Shown piece by piece: positions 53,439 to 61,909 of a stretch of DNA of 64,000 bases. The stretch comes from Bradyrhizobium sp. B097. GTDB lineage: Bacteria > Pseudomonadota > Alphaproteobacteria > Rhizobiales > Xanthobacteraceae. Below the pieces are notes generated by a model, which saw nothing but the letters and a program-made list of their open reading frames with translations, was not told the origin of the DNA and made no database searches. Positions within the stretch are counted from its first letter, which is position 1, and every line of letters starts with the position of its first letter. Position numbers and translations under genes: made by a program. Where the stretch lies: positions 5,142,501-5,206,500 of the forward strand of contig NZ_CP152412.1 of assembly GCF_038957035.1 (NCBI RefSeq), written 5' to 3'.

Positions 53439-54115
53439 GAGCGCTGGTCTCCAATTGCCGAGATGCGCGGCCGCACGGCGCCGAGCGCCTTCAGCCGCGC
53501 CTCGAATGCCGACGACAAATGCCGCCACATAAGCTGCTGCGCCGTGTCGGGGTCCTGCGCCTCGACCGCGGCATGGATGTCGAGATGTTCGTTGACCGCC
53601 TGGCGGGTGCGCACGACGTTGTATTGCGGCATCTTTTGCAGCGCGAGCCCGCTTTGCGCGCGCAGATTATCGTAGGCCTGGACCAGCCGGCCGTTGCCGG
53701 CGGCGCGGAACAGTTCGTCATGAAAGCTCCAGCCGGCCTGCTGTGCCTCCTCGACATCGATCGCGCTGCGCGACTTGATGCGGCGCAACTCCCTGGCAGA
53801 TTGCACAAGGCCGCTGGTCGGCCCTCGCGTCGCGGCGAGATAGGCCGCCATGCCCTCGAGCGCGAGCCGCAGTTCGTGGATCTCGCGCAAATCGTCGAAC
53901 GACAAGTGCCGCACGAAGGTGCCGCGCATCGGATGGATCGTGAGCAGGCCGTCTCTTGCGAGGGCTTTCAAAGCCTCGCGCACCGGCGTCCGCCCGAGCG
54001 CGAGCCGGTCCGACAGGCTGCGTTCCGACAATGGCTCATCCGGCGCGAATTCGCCCGACATCACGAGGTCTCGGATGCGCGCATAGGCCTGATCGCGATG
54101 AAGAGAGGTTGACAT
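53435..54115 (-). CDS. GntR family (FadR subfamily) regulator
   Basis: 226 residues from the ATG at 54115. N-terminal HTH: RIRDLVMSGEFAPDEPLSERSLSDRLALGRTPVREALKALARDGLL. C-terminal all-helical FCD domain (EIHELRLALEGMAAYLA, FHDELFRAAGN, HLDIHAAVEA). FadR-type proteins usually repress genes for uptake and breakdown of an organic acid. It is the first gene of the operon with the symporter and aldolase, and a palindrome cluster covers its start. Confidence 0.92.
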   Translation of the reverse strand: MSTSLHRDQAYARIRDLVMSGEFAPDEPLSERSLSDRLALGRTPVREALKALARDGLLTIHPMRGTFVRHLSFDDLREIHELRLALEGMAAYLAATRGPTSGLVQSARELRRIKSRSAIDVEEAQQAGWSFHDELFRAAGNGRLVQAYDNLRAQSGLALQKMPQYNVVRTRQAVNEHLDIHAAVEAQDPDTAQQLMWRHLSSAFEARLKALGAVRPRISAIGDQRS

Positions 54116-54151
54116 AACTGGCATACCAGCATGATGCCAATGGTATGTCAA
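54109..54151. promoter_or_regulatory. Nested palindromes, probable GntR operator
   Basis: Outer perfect 8-bp inverted repeat TTGACATA (54109-54116) with TATGTCAA (54144-54151), and inside TGGCAT-N9-ATGCCA (54119-54139). They overlap the translation start and promoter of the GntR gene. The TGG/CCA cores are like those of other FadR-type operators, so autoregulation is likely. Confidence 0.65.
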
Positions 54152-54236
54152 TCCGCCTCGTACGTCGTGTTGCGCGCGATCCCCCGGCTCTGAGGGACGC
54201 ACCCGACAGTTCTTGAATTGAACTCTTTCGTCCCAA

Positions 54237-54932
54237 CTACCCCTGCTTCTGCAGCACCGTGATGTGCAGACGGCGGCGGATCTCCATGCCCTGGCGGCGG
54301 TAGAGCGCGATCGCCGAAACGTTGCTGGTGAAGACGTGCAGGAATGGAATTTCGCCCCGCGCCACGATCTGGCGGCCGACCGCCGACAGCAGCGCCTGCG
54401 CATAGCCGCGGCCGCGATGGTCCGGATGCACGCAGACCGCGGTCATCTCGGTATAATTCCCCGGCTTCATCCGTTCCCCGGTCATCGCGACCAGTTCGCC
54501 GCCCACGCGGATACCGAGAAAGGTGCCGAGCTCATGTGTCCGCGCGCTGAACGGTCCGGGCTTTGTCATGTCGGTCAGCGCCATCATCGCGGGAACGTCG
54601 GCGGCGCCGAGCGTGACGATCTCGACGCCGGGCAGAGAAAACTCCGCCGGTGGGCCGATCATCTGCTCGCCAGTCTCGGCCAGCAGCGCCTTGAACTCCG
54701 GCGGCACAGCAACAGGATCGGGTGTGAACAGCACCGCGATGTCAGGCCCCGACAACAGCGCACCGAGCGCGGCAAAACTCCGCGGCGACATGTCGATCAT
54801 GTCGGCGAAGGGCGCGATCGCGACCGGAAAGCGCCTTGCCTCGGCGCCGCCTTCCGCATGGTCGCGTTGCCTCGTGGTCAGCGCACTCCAGATTGGACGA
54901 TCAAGCGGATGGATCGGCGGGGCTTCGGACAT
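54237..54932 (-). CDS. GNAT family N-acetyltransferase
   Basis: 231 residues. The C-terminal half carries the GNAT core: MTAVCVHPDHRGRGYAQALL (motif A, acetyl-CoA loop) and FLHVFTSNVSAIALYRRQGM. The N-terminal half has no clear motif. The acceptor cannot be predicted. Single gene between the GntR operon and the O-methyltransferase. Confidence 0.86.
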   Translation of the reverse strand: MSEAPPIHPLDRPIWSALTTRQRDHAEGGAEARRFPVAIAPFADMIDMSPRSFAALGALLSGPDIAVLFTPDPVAVPPEFKALLAETGEQMIGPPAEFSLPGVEIVTLGAADVPAMMALTDMTKPGPFSARTHELGTFLGIRVGGELVAMTGERMKPGNYTEMTAVCVHPDHRGRGYAQALLSAVGRQIVARGEIPFLHVFTSNVSAIALYRRQGMEIRRRLHITVLQKQG

Positions 54933-55053
54933 GCGGCGCTTCGCTCCTGATTTTCCTCGAACAGAGCAAGAAGCGCCGACAAAATCCAGCGTGGCGTGAT
55001 GTCATTACAGCTCACAATCGCGCCAGCAGGATTTCGCCGTGCCGAGCCAATCT

Positions 55054-55704
55054 TTAGGCGACCTTCAGGCAGAGCTCGGTACCGCCCTTGAGCGGCAGCG
55101 TGATCGACACAAAGCCATTTTTGGGATCGCGCACGAACTCCAGAAAATCCGCCTCGGCGTTGTCGTTCATGACATAGCCGCCGACGCGAAGCTGCGGAGC
55201 AACGATCTCGATCACCTGGCGGGCGAGTGTCGGTCCCTTGTCGCCCGGCCAGCCGTCGATCAGGATGAAGTCCACGGGACCACCGAGATCGCGCAGCGTC
55301 TTGCGCGCATCGCCTTCACGGATCTCGGCATAGTCGGCAAGGCCGGCCTCGGTGAGATTGCGCTTCGCGGCTACGACCTTGGCCGGCACGATTTCCGAGC
55401 CGATCACGGTGCCGCCGCCATTGTCGCGCATCGCGGCGGCGAGATACAGCGTCGACATTCCGACGGAGGTTGCGAACTCCGCGACGCGTTTGGCGCGCAG
55501 GCCGCGGCACAAGAGATAGATCAGCTCGCCCTGCTCCGGGTGGATCGAGAAGCCCTGCTCGGCATAGTCGAGCGGATCGCGGCTCATCGTCGGATTGCCG
55601 CGCGGACCGCCGGCGGCCGGCCTGAGGCGCGTGGCCTGCAGGCGCGCGATGACGGCAGCGACGCGGGCGTCAGCAATCGCGCTGTGCGGTTCAGCGTTGT
55701 ACAT
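55054..55704 (-). CDS. SAM-dependent class I O-methyltransferase-like
   Basis: 216 residues from the ATG at 55704, which has GGGAGA in front; an upstream ATG at 55731 overlaps the PadR stop in ATGA and is possible. The Rossmann-like fold is typical of the catechol-type group: RVAEFATSVGMSTLYLAAAMRDNGGGTVIGSE, DFILIDGWPGDKG and GGYVMNDNAEADFLEFV. Methyl acceptor unknown. Downstream gene of the PadR pair. Confidence 0.85.
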   Translation of the reverse strand: MYNAEPHSAIADARVAAVIARLQATRLRPAAGGPRGNPTMSRDPLDYAEQGFSIHPEQGELIYLLCRGLRAKRVAEFATSVGMSTLYLAAAMRDNGGGTVIGSEIVPAKVVAAKRNLTEAGLADYAEIREGDARKTLRDLGGPVDFILIDGWPGDKGPTLARQVIEIVAPQLRVGGYVMNDNAEADFLEFVRDPKNGFVSITLPLKGGTELCLKVA

Positions 55705-55727
55705 GAAGGGTCTCCCTTGCGATTGCG

Positions 55728-56360
55728 TCATTGCTGCAGGATTTCAGCGACGGCGCGGTCGAGGATTTTCGCGATGCGGCGCGCCTCGGCGGCATCGCAG
55801 CCGCGCTTCTGGCGCAGCGCGCTCTTCAGGGCGTGACGGGCACGGTGGACGTCGTCGGAGGATTCGCCATCGAGATCGCTCACGCCGGCGAAGGCTTCGC
55901 GCACCTCCTCCATGCGGCCGCCGATCCGTGACAGCGCCTGGAGAATGGTGTCAGCGGTGGCACGGTTCTCGGCGAGATGCGCCTTGCCCTGCTCGGTGAT
56001 GCTGTAGAGCTTGCGCGCCGCATCCTGGGTGACGCTGGCATGGCCGATCTCCTCGAGGAAGGTCAGCGCCGGATAGATCACGCCCGGGCTCGGGCTGTAG
56101 AAGCCGTCCGACCGCTCCTCGATTTTCTTGATCAACTCGTAGCCGTGCGCCGACTGCTCGCCGAGCAGCGCGAGGATGACGAGTTGCAGGTCCTGCGACG
56201 AGAGCCGCCGCGACCCCGGAAAGTCGCCGCCGCCACCCCGCCCGAAGAAGCCATGTCCGCCGCGGCCAAAGCGATGGCCGCCCCGGCCGTGCCGTCCCAT
56301 GGCAAAAAACCCAAACCGGAATCCGTCATCGTCCCGGCCGCCAAACATCGATCGTCTCAT
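55728..56360 (-). CDS. PadR family regulator with Gly/Phe-rich N-terminus
   Basis: 210 residues. The first about 50 residues are Gly/Phe/Arg-rich (GFRFGFFAMGRHGRGGHR). Then the PadR HTH: LQLVILALLGEQSAHGYELIKKIEERSDGFYSPSPGVIYPALTFLEE. The C-terminal helix follows. A perfect palindrome, ATATC-TTAC-GATAT, lies 22 bases before its start, as is usual for autoregulated PadR genes. It heads a two-gene unit with the O-methyltransferase. Confidence 0.9.
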   Translation of the reverse strand: MRRSMFGGRDDDGFRFGFFAMGRHGRGGHRFGRGGHGFFGRGGGGDFPGSRRLSSQDLQLVILALLGEQSAHGYELIKKIEERSDGFYSPSPGVIYPALTFLEEIGHASVTQDAARKLYSITEQGKAHLAENRATADTILQALSRIGGRMEEVREAFAGVSDLDGESSDDVHRARHALKSALRQKRGCDAAEARRIAKILDRAVAEILQQ

Positions 56361-56381
56361 TGGTCATTCCTTACTGAAAAC

Positions 56382-56395
56382 ATATCTTACGATAT
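56382..56395. promoter_or_regulatory. Palindrome before the PadR gene
   Basis: ATATC-TTAC-GATAT, perfect 5-bp arms, just upstream of the PadR start codon. The ATATC/GATAT type matches known PadR autoregulatory sites in position, not proven. Confidence 0.6.
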
Positions 56396-56547
56396 ATCTA
56401 CAGATGAAACTGCGACAACCCACGTTTTCGTGAGCTCCCGGGGACGAAGCGACGGCTGGGACGGGCCCGGCATTGCCGGTTCACGCCGGGCTTGCCTGTC
56501 TTCGCGCGGCTGCCCTATGGCTTTGAAGCCCTCCAGCCCTCCGACTC

Positions 56548-56901
56548 ATGCGCCCAAAAACCTTCGAAGCTCATTGCCTGCGCCTGCCCGCCGCCACCAA
56601 GGTGGTGCAATGGGAAGGCACGTCGGTGTTCAAGGTCGGCGGCAAGATGTTCGCGCTGGCCGGCGGCTTCATCGCGAGCACCGGCGGCTTCATGTTCAAG
56701 ACCTCGAACATGGCCTATCAGCTTTTGATCGAGCAGGAGCTCGCGCGGCCGGCGCCGTATCTGGCGCGTGCTAAATGGGTGCAATTGATCGGCAATGACG
56801 TCCTGCCCGACGCCGAGCTCAAGGCCTATCTCGACCAGGCGCACGGGCTGATCGCCGCGAAGCTGACGCGCAAATCGCGCAAGGCGCTCGGTCTCGACTG
56901 A
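56548..56901 (+). CDS. MmcQ/YjbR family protein
   Basis: 117 residues. YjbR fold: MRPKTFEAHCLRLPAATKVVQWEGTSVFKVGGKMFALAG, then WVQLIGNDVLPDAELKAYLDQAHGLIAAKL. Members have a CyaY-like fold and were suggested to bind DNA, without proven function. Divergent from the PadR gene, and its 3' end is 21 bases from the phosphatase gene on the other strand. Confidence 0.87.
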   Translation: MRPKTFEAHCLRLPAATKVVQWEGTSVFKVGGKMFALAGGFIASTGGFMFKTSNMAYQLLIEQELARPAPYLARAKWVQLIGNDVLPDAELKAYLDQAHGLIAAKLTRKSRKALGLD

Positions 56902-56922
56902 TCGGCGCGGCCACAGCGCGGC

Positions 56923-57489
56923 TCAATTGCCCAGCGGCTCGTCGGAATCGCCCGACAGCAATTTCGGAAACAGCTCCTTGTAGACGAACTTGTCTTCGCC
57001 CTTGGCGCGGTGGAAGCGCAGCACGACGTCGAAGCGGCTAGCGTCCCATTTGGTGGGCGGCTTGCCCCTGCTGACCGGTATCAACGGAAGGACGTCGGCG
57101 ATGATCGCCTTATGCTCCCAGCACAGCAGCACCACGCCGTTCAGCGCCAGCAGCGCCTTGATCAGCGCCGGCTCATGACCCTTGCCGAAATCTTCGTTGG
57201 GTGTCGCGCCAAGACGCGCCGCAAGCGCTACGATCGTCTCGGCGGGACGGCTGCTCGGGCCCCGGTTGGGCGTGGTGCCGGGCGTCGCGGCATAGATCGC
57301 GTCAGGCTTGGCATAGTCGCCCTTGCCGAGGTCGGTGCCAAACAACGCGGTCCACGCGCCGGCACGCTGCCAGCCGCGCAGGACAAGCGACTCGGTATCG
57401 GACACACCGTCCGCGGTGAAGCCGGGCCCCGGCCAGCCATCATCAGGCTTTTCGGCGTGACGGACGATGAAGAGCGTGAGCGCGTCCAT
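56923..57489 (-). CDS. Histidine phosphatase superfamily protein
   Basis: 188 residues. The catalytic RHG-like motif is RHAEK (His11), and the second active-site His is in LCWEHKAI. GTTPNRGPSSRPAETI gives the proton-donor region. It is a phosphoglycerate-mutase-like phosphatase of unknown substrate. A standalone gene, convergent with YjbR. Confidence 0.86.
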   Translation of the reverse strand: MDALTLFIVRHAEKPDDGWPGPGFTADGVSDTESLVLRGWQRAGAWTALFGTDLGKGDYAKPDAIYAATPGTTPNRGPSSRPAETIVALAARLGATPNEDFGKGHEPALIKALLALNGVVLLCWEHKAIIADVLPLIPVSRGKPPTKWDASRFDVVLRFHRAKGEDKFVYKELFPKLLSGDSDEPLGN

Positions 57490-57572
57490 GGCGTCCTCTC
57501 GAAAGAAGATGTGTTGCTGGCAACGGCGATTTCGATCCTACGCTGACGGCATGCTCCGCTCCATGAACGACG

Positions 57573-58538
57573 TCACAATTTGCGGAAACTCGCGCGGTAC
57601 TGCGCCGGCGACACGCCGAGCCGCTCGGTGAACACGATGCGCATCCGGTCCGCCGAACCGAAGCCGCAATCGAACGCAACCGCCTTCAGCGGCCGGTCCG
57701 AACCCTCGAGCAGCCGGCGCGCGGCATCGACCCGCGCGCGTTCGACGAACTCGTGCGGCGTGATGCCGGTCTCCTGGGCGAAGGCGCGGCCGAAATTGCG
57801 CACGCTCATGCCGACGGCATCGGCCAGCGTTTGCAGCGTGTGGCGCTCGCCGACACGCTGCATGACATGCGCCTGCGCGCGCGCAATCGGCGAATCCTCG
57901 TCGACCGGCGCGGTGAGATAGGGGCTGAACTGCGACTGGCCGCCCTGGCGTTGCGCCACCACGACCAGCCGCTTGGCCACCGCGACCGCCACCTGCGGCC
58001 CATGACGCTCGGCGACCAGCGCCAATCCGAGATCGATGCCCGCGGTCACGCCGGCGGAGGTCATCAGTCGGCCGTCGCGAATGTAGATCCGGTCGAAGAT
58101 CACCTCGGCCGCCGGGAAGCACGCCGCCAGACGCTGCGCGTTCTGCCAATGCGTCGTCACCTTGTGCCCGTCGAGCAGCCCGGCATGGCCGAGCGCGAAG
58201 GCACCGGTGCAGATCGAACCGTACAGCTCGGCGCGCGCGGGCGCCCCGCGCAGCCACTGCGTCAGCGCCGGATCCGGCTCGGCATCGGGCAATGCCGGCC
58301 CGCCGGCAACCAGCAGGATGTCGAATTTCGCTTCTGCCTCATCGAAACTGAGATCGGCCGATATCTTCATGCCGTTCGATGCGCGCAGCGGTTCGCGGCT
58401 GGCGCCGACCAGCACGGTCTCATAGCCGTCGCCATCAGCGACAAAGCCGTTGGTTTCCGCGAACACGTCGACAGGACCGGCGACATCGAGCGCTTGAACC
58501 CCTTCGTGAATCGCGATCGCCACTTTCTGAACCGCCAT
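57573..58538 (-). CDS. GlxA family AraC-type regulator
   Basis: 321 residues. N-terminal DJ-1/PfpI-like domain (VAIAIHEGVQALDVAGPVDVFAETN, ICTGAFALGHAGLLDGHKVTTHW), then an AraC DNA-binding domain with two HTH motifs (HTLQTLADAVGMSVRNFGRAFAQETGITPHEFVERARVD). GlxA regulators usually sense a metabolite of amino acid, betaine or nitrile type. Divergent from the HD-domain gene, with a 208-base gap, so it likely controls it. Confidence 0.92.
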   Translation of the reverse strand: MAVQKVAIAIHEGVQALDVAGPVDVFAETNGFVADGDGYETVLVGASREPLRASNGMKISADLSFDEAEAKFDILLVAGGPALPDAEPDPALTQWLRGAPARAELYGSICTGAFALGHAGLLDGHKVTTHWQNAQRLAACFPAAEVIFDRIYIRDGRLMTSAGVTAGIDLGLALVAERHGPQVAVAVAKRLVVVAQRQGGQSQFSPYLTAPVDEDSPIARAQAHVMQRVGERHTLQTLADAVGMSVRNFGRAFAQETGITPHEFVERARVDAARRLLEGSDRPLKAVAFDCGFGSADRMRIVFTERLGVSPAQYRASFRKL

Positions 58539-58746
58539 GCCTTCTCCCTGCCCGCTGGCGCGAAACGATGTCTCCTTGGCCCGATCCGGCGGCGCACGAG
58601 CGTTGCGAGATCAGGCCAAAGCGGGCGACAACCACACCACGGATCACGCGACCAGGCGATCCGAACACACCGCAGAGACGAGCGCCGGCGGCCCGCGTGT
58701 TTCGCACGCCACGGCATCGTCTTGCCATATCGAGGAGCGTCTTGAA

Positions 58747-59388
58747 ATGACCGAGATCATCGCCGGCGTCCGTGTACCCGACAGCGCCATGGCGCGTGCC
58801 GCCACCCAGCTGGTGCGCGATACCGAGGACGACCTGCTCTACAATCACAGCCGCCGCGTGTTCTTCTGGGGCGCGCTGACCGGCGATCGCCGCAAGCTGA
58901 AGTTCGATCCCGAGCTGCTCTATATCGGCGCCATGTTCCACGACATGGGCCTCACCGCCAAGCATGCCAGCCCCGATCTGCGCTTCGAGGTCGACGGCGC
59001 CAACGCCGCACGCGACTTCCTCAGGGGTTACGGCGTCGCCGAGCGCGACATCGAGGACGTCTGGGCCTCGATCGCGCTGCACACCACGCCCGGCATCCCC
59101 GAGCATATGCGTCCGACCATCGCGCTGGTCACCGCCGGCGTCGAGATGGACGTGCTCGGCATCGCTTATGACGATTTCTCGCACGAGCACCGCGACCATG
59201 TCTGCGCGCATCATCCGCGCGAGGCGAACTTCAAGGAGAACATCATCGATCATTTCGCGGCCGGCACCATCAAGAAGCCGCTGACCACCTTCGGCAACGT
59301 CAAGGCCGACGTGCTGGCGCTCAAGGACATGAATTACACACGGGTGAACTTCTGCTCGATCATCCTCGGCTCGAAATGGCCGACATGA
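58747..59388 (+). CDS. HD-domain protein, cyanamide hydratase-like
   Basis: 213 residues from the ATG at 58747. HD phosphohydrolase fold of the cyanamide hydratase (Ddi2-like) group: YNHSRRVFFWGAL (His34), YIGAMFHDMGLT (His65-Asp66), then FEVDGANAARDFL and SIALHTTPGIPEHM. Family members convert cyanamide to urea using zinc; many homologues have other, unknown substrates. Followed by a Dps gene 41 bases later on the same strand, preceded by the divergent GlxA regulator gene. Confidence 0.86.
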   Translation: MTEIIAGVRVPDSAMARAATQLVRDTEDDLLYNHSRRVFFWGALTGDRRKLKFDPELLYIGAMFHDMGLTAKHASPDLRFEVDGANAARDFLRGYGVAERDIEDVWASIALHTTPGIPEHMRPTIALVTAGVEMDVLGIAYDDFSHEHRDHVCAHHPREANFKENIIDHFAAGTIKKPLTTFGNVKADVLALKDMNYTRVNFCSIILGSKWPT

Positions 59389-59429
59389 TCGCGCGCCGAA
59401 TTTCAATCCGAACCGCAAGGGAGAAGACC

Positions 59430-59909
59430 ATGACGATTATCGTCAACACCGGCTTCGCCGAGGCCGAGCGGACGAATATCGCGGCGGCGCTCTCGACCGT
59501 CCTCGCCGACACCTGCGCGCTGTATCTGAAGACGCATGGCTATCACTGGAACGTCACGGGTCCGACGTTCCAGGCCCTGCACACGCTGTTCGAAGGGCAA
59601 TATCGCGAGCAATGGCAGGCGCTCGACGATATCGCCGAGCGTATCCGCGCCCTCGGCGAACTGGTGCCGCAGACCTATTCCGCATTCGCCAAGCTCACCG
59701 CGATCAAGGACGGATATGCCAGCCTCGACTCGGAGGCGATGGTGGCCGAACTGCTCCACGACAACGAGACGGCCGTGAGGACCATCCGCGATGCTTTCAC
59801 AGTCGCCGAGTCCGCCGGCGATCAGGCGACGATGGACATGCTCAACGTCCGCACCACCGCACACGAGAAGCATGCCTGGATGCTGCGCGCGACGCTTGAC
59901 GTCAAATGA
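59430..59909 (+). CDS. Dps-like ferritin protein
   Basis: 159 residues from the ATG at 59430 with AAGGGAGAAG upstream. The intersubunit ferroxidase site fits the E. coli spacing: His39, His51, Asp66, Glu70 (GYHWNV, HTLFEGQYREQW, DDIAE). It forms a dodecamer that oxidises and stores iron and protects DNA from peroxide. It sits 41 bases after the HD-domain gene, probably in one unit. Confidence 0.93.
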   Translation: MTIIVNTGFAEAERTNIAAALSTVLADTCALYLKTHGYHWNVTGPTFQALHTLFEGQYREQWQALDDIAERIRALGELVPQTYSAFAKLTAIKDGYASLDSEAMVAELLHDNETAVRTIRDAFTVAESAGDQATMDMLNVRTTAHEKHAWMLRATLDVK

Positions 59910-59941
59910 GCGAACCGCCTGAACCGCGCCAGCGTGCCGGT

Positions 59942-60394
59942 TCAGGCGTGCGGACCGCGGTCGGGGCCTGGAGCTCGCCCCGCGGCCGCGAGCGCGAGCC
60001 TGGCAAGGTAGTGCGTCCAACCCCTGCTATGGCTCGCGCACTGCTCGGCGTTCGGCAGGCCGCTATGGGTCATCCGCAACAGCGTGCCGCTGTCCTTGTT
60101 GATCAGGTCGATCTCGATCAGGCTCGATCCCGGCGGCACTTCCGCGCCGCCCTCCCAGCCGAAGCTGTAGGCAAGACGATGCACCGGCACGACCTCGCGG
60201 AACGCGCCGCGTGCGGCGCGGTCGCGGTCGTTGCCGAGGCCCTTGAGCAGATACAGCCCGCCGGGATGCAACTCGGTCTCGGCCTCGAGCCCCATCCAAC
60301 TCACGATCTTCTGCGGATCGGTCAGGAAGGCGAACACGGTTGCCGGCGGCGCTGCGATCTGGATCTCGCGTTGAACGATGAAGGCTTCAGTCAT
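59942..60394 (-). CDS. SRPBCC (AHSA1/START-like) protein
   Basis: 150 residues from the ATG at 60394 (RBS AGGAAGGA; a longer frame to 60442 is unlikely). The fold is the START-like hydrophobic cavity: IQIAAPPATVFAFLTDPQKIVSWMG, GLYLLKG, and TLLRMTHSGLPNAEQCASHSRGWTHYLARL. The AHSA1 group of this fold is of unknown function. Convergent with Dps, divergent from the cyclase gene with 41 bases between. Confidence 0.86.
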   Translation of the reverse strand: MTEAFIVQREIQIAAPPATVFAFLTDPQKIVSWMGLEAETELHPGGLYLLKGLGNDRDRAARGAFREVVPVHRLAYSFGWEGGAEVPPGSSLIEIDLINKDSGTLLRMTHSGLPNAEQCASHSRGWTHYLARLALAAAGRAPGPDRGPHA

Positions 60395-60435
60395 CGATCC
60401 TTCCTCCATTGACGGTGGGTCTTCAGGGATAATTC

Positions 60436-61563
60436 GTGACAAGGGTGGCGCATCAACCCCATGATGCGGCGATGCAATTGTCCTCGACTCTGAGTTGGCT
60501 GGTCGACGCCGCCGCCGAGACCGCAGGCGCCAACCGGTTGCTGGCGGATCTGGGTAGTCATCTTATCACGGATGGCCTGCCGCTTGCCGGCGGTGCGCTG
60601 ACGCTCGAAGTTCCGCACCCGCTGATCGCCCGGCGCACCTGGCTGTGGCGCGCCGGCAATGGCGAGGTGATCGAGGCGCTCGGCTTCGCGCCGGAACAAC
60701 CCTTTGCAATGCCTGATATGATCGGATCCGGCGATGCCGGCCGGCGTTGGCTCAATAGCCTCGCGCCGGGCCCGATCCACGAGGACACGATCGGAACGCG
60801 GCCGGATGGCCCGACCCTCGGCTGGAACGGCACCCGCGCCTTCACGCCGGCCGAGGCGGATCAATTGCGCGAGGCGGCGCGCTTCACGGCTGCACCGCTC
60901 GCCGCGCTCGCGGCACGGGCGACATTGACGGCGGCGCTGGAGGCCTATCTCGGCCGGCGCAGCGCGGCGCGCGTCCTGGCATCGCCGTTGCGGCGCAACA
61001 CCGGCGAAACCATCCGCGCGGCGCTGCTGTTTGCCGACCTGCGCGGCTTCACCGCGCTCTCCGAAAGCCATCCACCTGCCGAGGTGATCGCGGCCCTCGA
61101 CGCCTGGTTCGACCGCATCGCCGGCGCGATCCACGCCTTCGGCGGCGAGGTGCTGAAATTCATCGGCGACGGGCTGCTCGCGATCTTTCCGGTCACGACC
61201 AGCGCGCGCAGCGCATGCGAGGCGGCATTGCGCGCGGTGTCGGCGGCCCGCGTCGGCATGGCGCATCTCGACACCGAGCGGCGCAAGCACGGCTTGCCGC
61301 CGCTGCCATTCGGCGTGGCGCTGCATCTCGGCGAGGTGCACTGGGGCAATATCGGCGCCGCCGACCGCCTCGACTTCACGGCGATCGGCGCCGCGGTCAA
61401 TCTGGTCAGCCGGCTGGAAGGCCTGTGCAAGCCGCTCGAGCAGACCGTGCTGGTCTCGGGCGCGCTCGCCGCCGAGACCGAGACGCCGCTGGTCGCGCTC
61501 GGCACCCATGAGATGCGCGGCATCGCACGGCCCTGCGCGGTTTTCACCCTGCCGGAGGGATGA
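60436..61563 (+). CDS. Class III adenylate cyclase-domain protein
   Basis: 375 residues with a GTG start at 60436 (ATG 60472 possible). N-terminal ~185 residues form an unassigned sensor-like region, then the cyclase catalytic domain: AALLFADLRGFTALSE (metal Asp201), EVLKFIGDGLLAIF (Asp245, Lys241), and RLDFTAIGAAVNLVSRLE, which has the ATP-selecting Asp and the transition-state Asn and Arg. So an active adenylate cyclase making cAMP is expected. Cytoplasmic; no membrane helix. Confidence 0.9.
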   Translation: MTRVAHQPHDAAMQLSSTLSWLVDAAAETAGANRLLADLGSHLITDGLPLAGGALTLEVPHPLIARRTWLWRAGNGEVIEALGFAPEQPFAMPDMIGSGDAGRRWLNSLAPGPIHEDTIGTRPDGPTLGWNGTRAFTPAEADQLREAARFTAAPLAALAARATLTAALEAYLGRRSAARVLASPLRRNTGETIRAALLFADLRGFTALSESHPPAEVIAALDAWFDRIAGAIHAFGGEVLKFIGDGLLAIFPVTTSARSACEAALRAVSAARVGMAHLDTERRKHGLPPLPFGVALHLGEVHWGNIGAADRLDFTAIGAAVNLVSRLEGLCKPLEQTVLVSGALAAETETPLVALGTHEMRGIARPCAVFTLPEG

Positions 61564-61568
61564 GCCGG

Positions 61569-61820
61569 TCATCGAAACAGGCGCAACCACGGCGCCAGAT
61601 GGAATGCACTCATCAGCGCGTACATCGGGACCATGCCCTGCAACGACAACGGTCCCTGCATGGCGCCGCAGATCATGTCGGCCGGCGCCAGCGCGGCGAC
61701 CAGCGCCATCACGGCGAAGGTCGGCGCCGCCGCCAGCGACAACCAGCGCGCGACCACGGCACCGCGGCCACTGATGCGGCCTTTCAACCAATCCTCATGT
61801 GTCTCGATTCCGGTCATCAT
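61569..61820 (-). CDS. Small membrane protein next to HTH protein
   Basis: 83 residues from the ATG at 61820 (GAGAGA upstream). Two membrane helices (LSLAAAPTFAVMALVAAL and MVPMYALMSAFHLAPWL) separated by a DMICG loop. No family recognised. It is convergent with the cyclase gene and divergent from the HTH gene, with only 89 bases between the starts of the latter pair, so they are probably controlled together. Confidence 0.6.
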   Translation of the reverse strand: MMTGIETHEDWLKGRISGRGAVVARWLSLAAAPTFAVMALVAALAPADMICGAMQGPLSLQGMVPMYALMSAFHLAPWLRLFR

Positions 61821-61909
61821 TCGATCTCTCTGGAGAAGATCCATGTCGTCATGTGCTAGGTTAAGACCGGGCCTCGGAGGGCGAGAGTGACAAGTGTGTC
61901 GGGATTCGA

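Noticed and set aside
51106..53454. A 782-codon frame suggesting a symporter-aldolase or long aldolase fusion
   Set aside because: The part upstream of 52176 is the shadow of the symporter gene, Arg/Gly-rich with no family match. The ATGA overlap defines two separate genes.
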